A DNA stretch of 6,039 nt from NCBI GenBank assembly GCA_030592245.1, contig JAUVJV010000157.1, positions 1 to 6,039 of the forward strand. Direction: 5' to 3'. The stretch is from Candidatus Eiseniibacteriota bacterium (GTDB lineage: Bacteria; Arandabacterota; Arandabacteria; Arandabacterales; Arandabacteraceae). Below the pieces are notes generated by a model. That model ran no database searches. It was not told the origin of the DNA and saw only the letters and a program-made list of their open reading frames with translations. Shown here piece by piece: positions 5,717 through 6,039 of this stretch (positions within the stretch are counted from its first letter, which is position 1; the number at the start of each line of letters is the position of its first letter). The translations under genes were made by a program, and so were the position numbers.

Positions 5717-5812
5717 CATCGGAGCGCAGCGAAAAAGAGAATTGCAGGCCTCTGGGCAGAGAAGTTCAAGTCTCGCCGCGGGCAACAAGGTGATTATCCT
5801 GCGCCCCATTCA

Positions 5813-5842
5813 TTCATAGCGGACATGCCCAGGCCTTTACAA
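5813..5842 (-). promoter_or_regulatory. Weak promoter candidate for the exported-protein gene
   Basis: On the minus strand TTGTAA (5842-5837) and TATGAA (5818-5813) are 18 bases apart, each matching four of six consensus bases. It is the best-placed pair I can see upstream of the gene, but it is weak. Confidence 0.22.
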
Positions 5843-5954
5843 GAAGATTCTCCAGAATTGTCGGGGATTCTCCCCGTCATAGCGGGATGAAGATCACCGG
5901 GATAACCCAGAAGCAAAGAAGAGAGGCCCTCAAAGAGGAGGCCTTAAGACAGGG

Positions 5955-5995
5955 TGACATTTCTATGTTGCAGAATACATGACATTTCCATGTTG
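5955..5995. repeat. Two 16-bp direct repeats, possible insertion-sequence end
   Basis: TGACATTTCTATGTTG at 5955-5970 recurs as TGACATTTCCATGTTG at 5980-5995, one mismatch and a 25-base period. Repeats of the TGACATTTCTAT..TG type near element ends are, to my recollection, found in some DDE insertion sequences (IS481-like), where they would serve as transposase binding sites. A transposase gene would have to lie beyond 6039. The repeat is certain; the element assignment is a guess. Confidence 0.5.
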
Positions 5996-6039
5996 TAACT
6001 ACACCTCCGTATTGTTGTTGACAAGGCCGCAACCATACC

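Larger units (their letters stand above)
5717..6039. other. Gene-poor window end with possible insertion-sequence margin
   Basis: No convincing gene is present over these roughly 320 bases. The stretch contains the weak promoter candidate at 5813-5842, a small perfect hairpin CGGGGATTCTCCCCG at 5862-5876, and the direct repeats at 5955-5995. A 31-codon plus-strand frame (5887-5982) runs into the repeats and is probably chance. Confidence 0.5.

Noticed and set aside
5755..5790. A T-loop-like GTTCAAGTC on the plus strand suggesting a tRNA 3' end or attachment site
   Set aside because: The flanking bases do not form a proper five-pair T-stem, and no D-arm, anticodon arm or 5' acceptor strand precedes it.
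5887..5982. A 31-codon plus-strand frame beginning MKITGITQKQRREALK
   Set aside because: It lacks a clear ribosome site, ends inside the direct repeats and matches no domain I recognise, although a decayed transposase N-terminus cannot be excluded.
5955..5995. The two direct repeats as the start of a CRISPR array
   Set aside because: The repeats are only 16 bases with a 9-base gap, much too short for repeat-spacer units, and no further unit follows before the window ends.

Overview
The window looks like chromosomal DNA of a GC-rich, Gram-negative-type bacterium. The genes have strong Shine-Dalgarno sites, one protein has a classical Sec signal peptide, and there is an FHA-GAF histidine kinase of a kind common in deltaproteobacteria and related uncultured phyla. 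I cannot place it more precisely from the sequence. All convincing genes lie on the minus strand, so transcription runs from high to low coordinates. I found no convincing plus-strand gene.

In transcription order: (1) 5703-6039 has no convincing gene but carries two near-identical 16-bp direct repeats that look like the end of an insertion sequence lying mostly outside the window. (2) 5097-5702 encodes a small exported protein built from two copies of an unrecognised module, each with a Trp-, Cys- and Asp/Asn-rich signature resembling a shortened dockerin/EF-hand loop. (3) 4779-5096 is non-coding, with a branched inverted repeat and a plausible promoter. (4) 3147-4778 encodes a soluble FHA-GAF histidine kinase with a TTG start and an unusual H-box. 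(5) 3126-3190 is a nearly perfect 30-bp-arm palindrome that supplies the last residues and stop codon of the kinase. It looks like a late insertion of a REP-like element, and removing it on paper restores a short natural kinase end. (6) 1-3008 is a compact operon: HMG-CoA synthase (mvaS), an SCP2/archaeal-type thiolase, a DUF35 zinc-ribbon/OB-fold protein, and a crotonase resembling 3-methylglutaconyl-CoA hydratase that runs off the window.

The operon matches the gene set of the archaeal acetoacetyl-CoA thiolase / DUF35 / HMG-CoA synthase complex, in which the thiolase condenses two acetyl-CoA and passes acetoacetyl-CoA to the synthase. The following hydratase suggests that HMG-CoA may be dehydrated to 3-methylglutaconyl-CoA, as in the mevalonate-branch (alternative) route to isovaleryl-CoA, rather than only reduced to mevalonate. 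No HMG-CoA reductase is visible, so the end product depends on genes beyond position 1. The kinase and the exported protein have no evident functional link to the operon.
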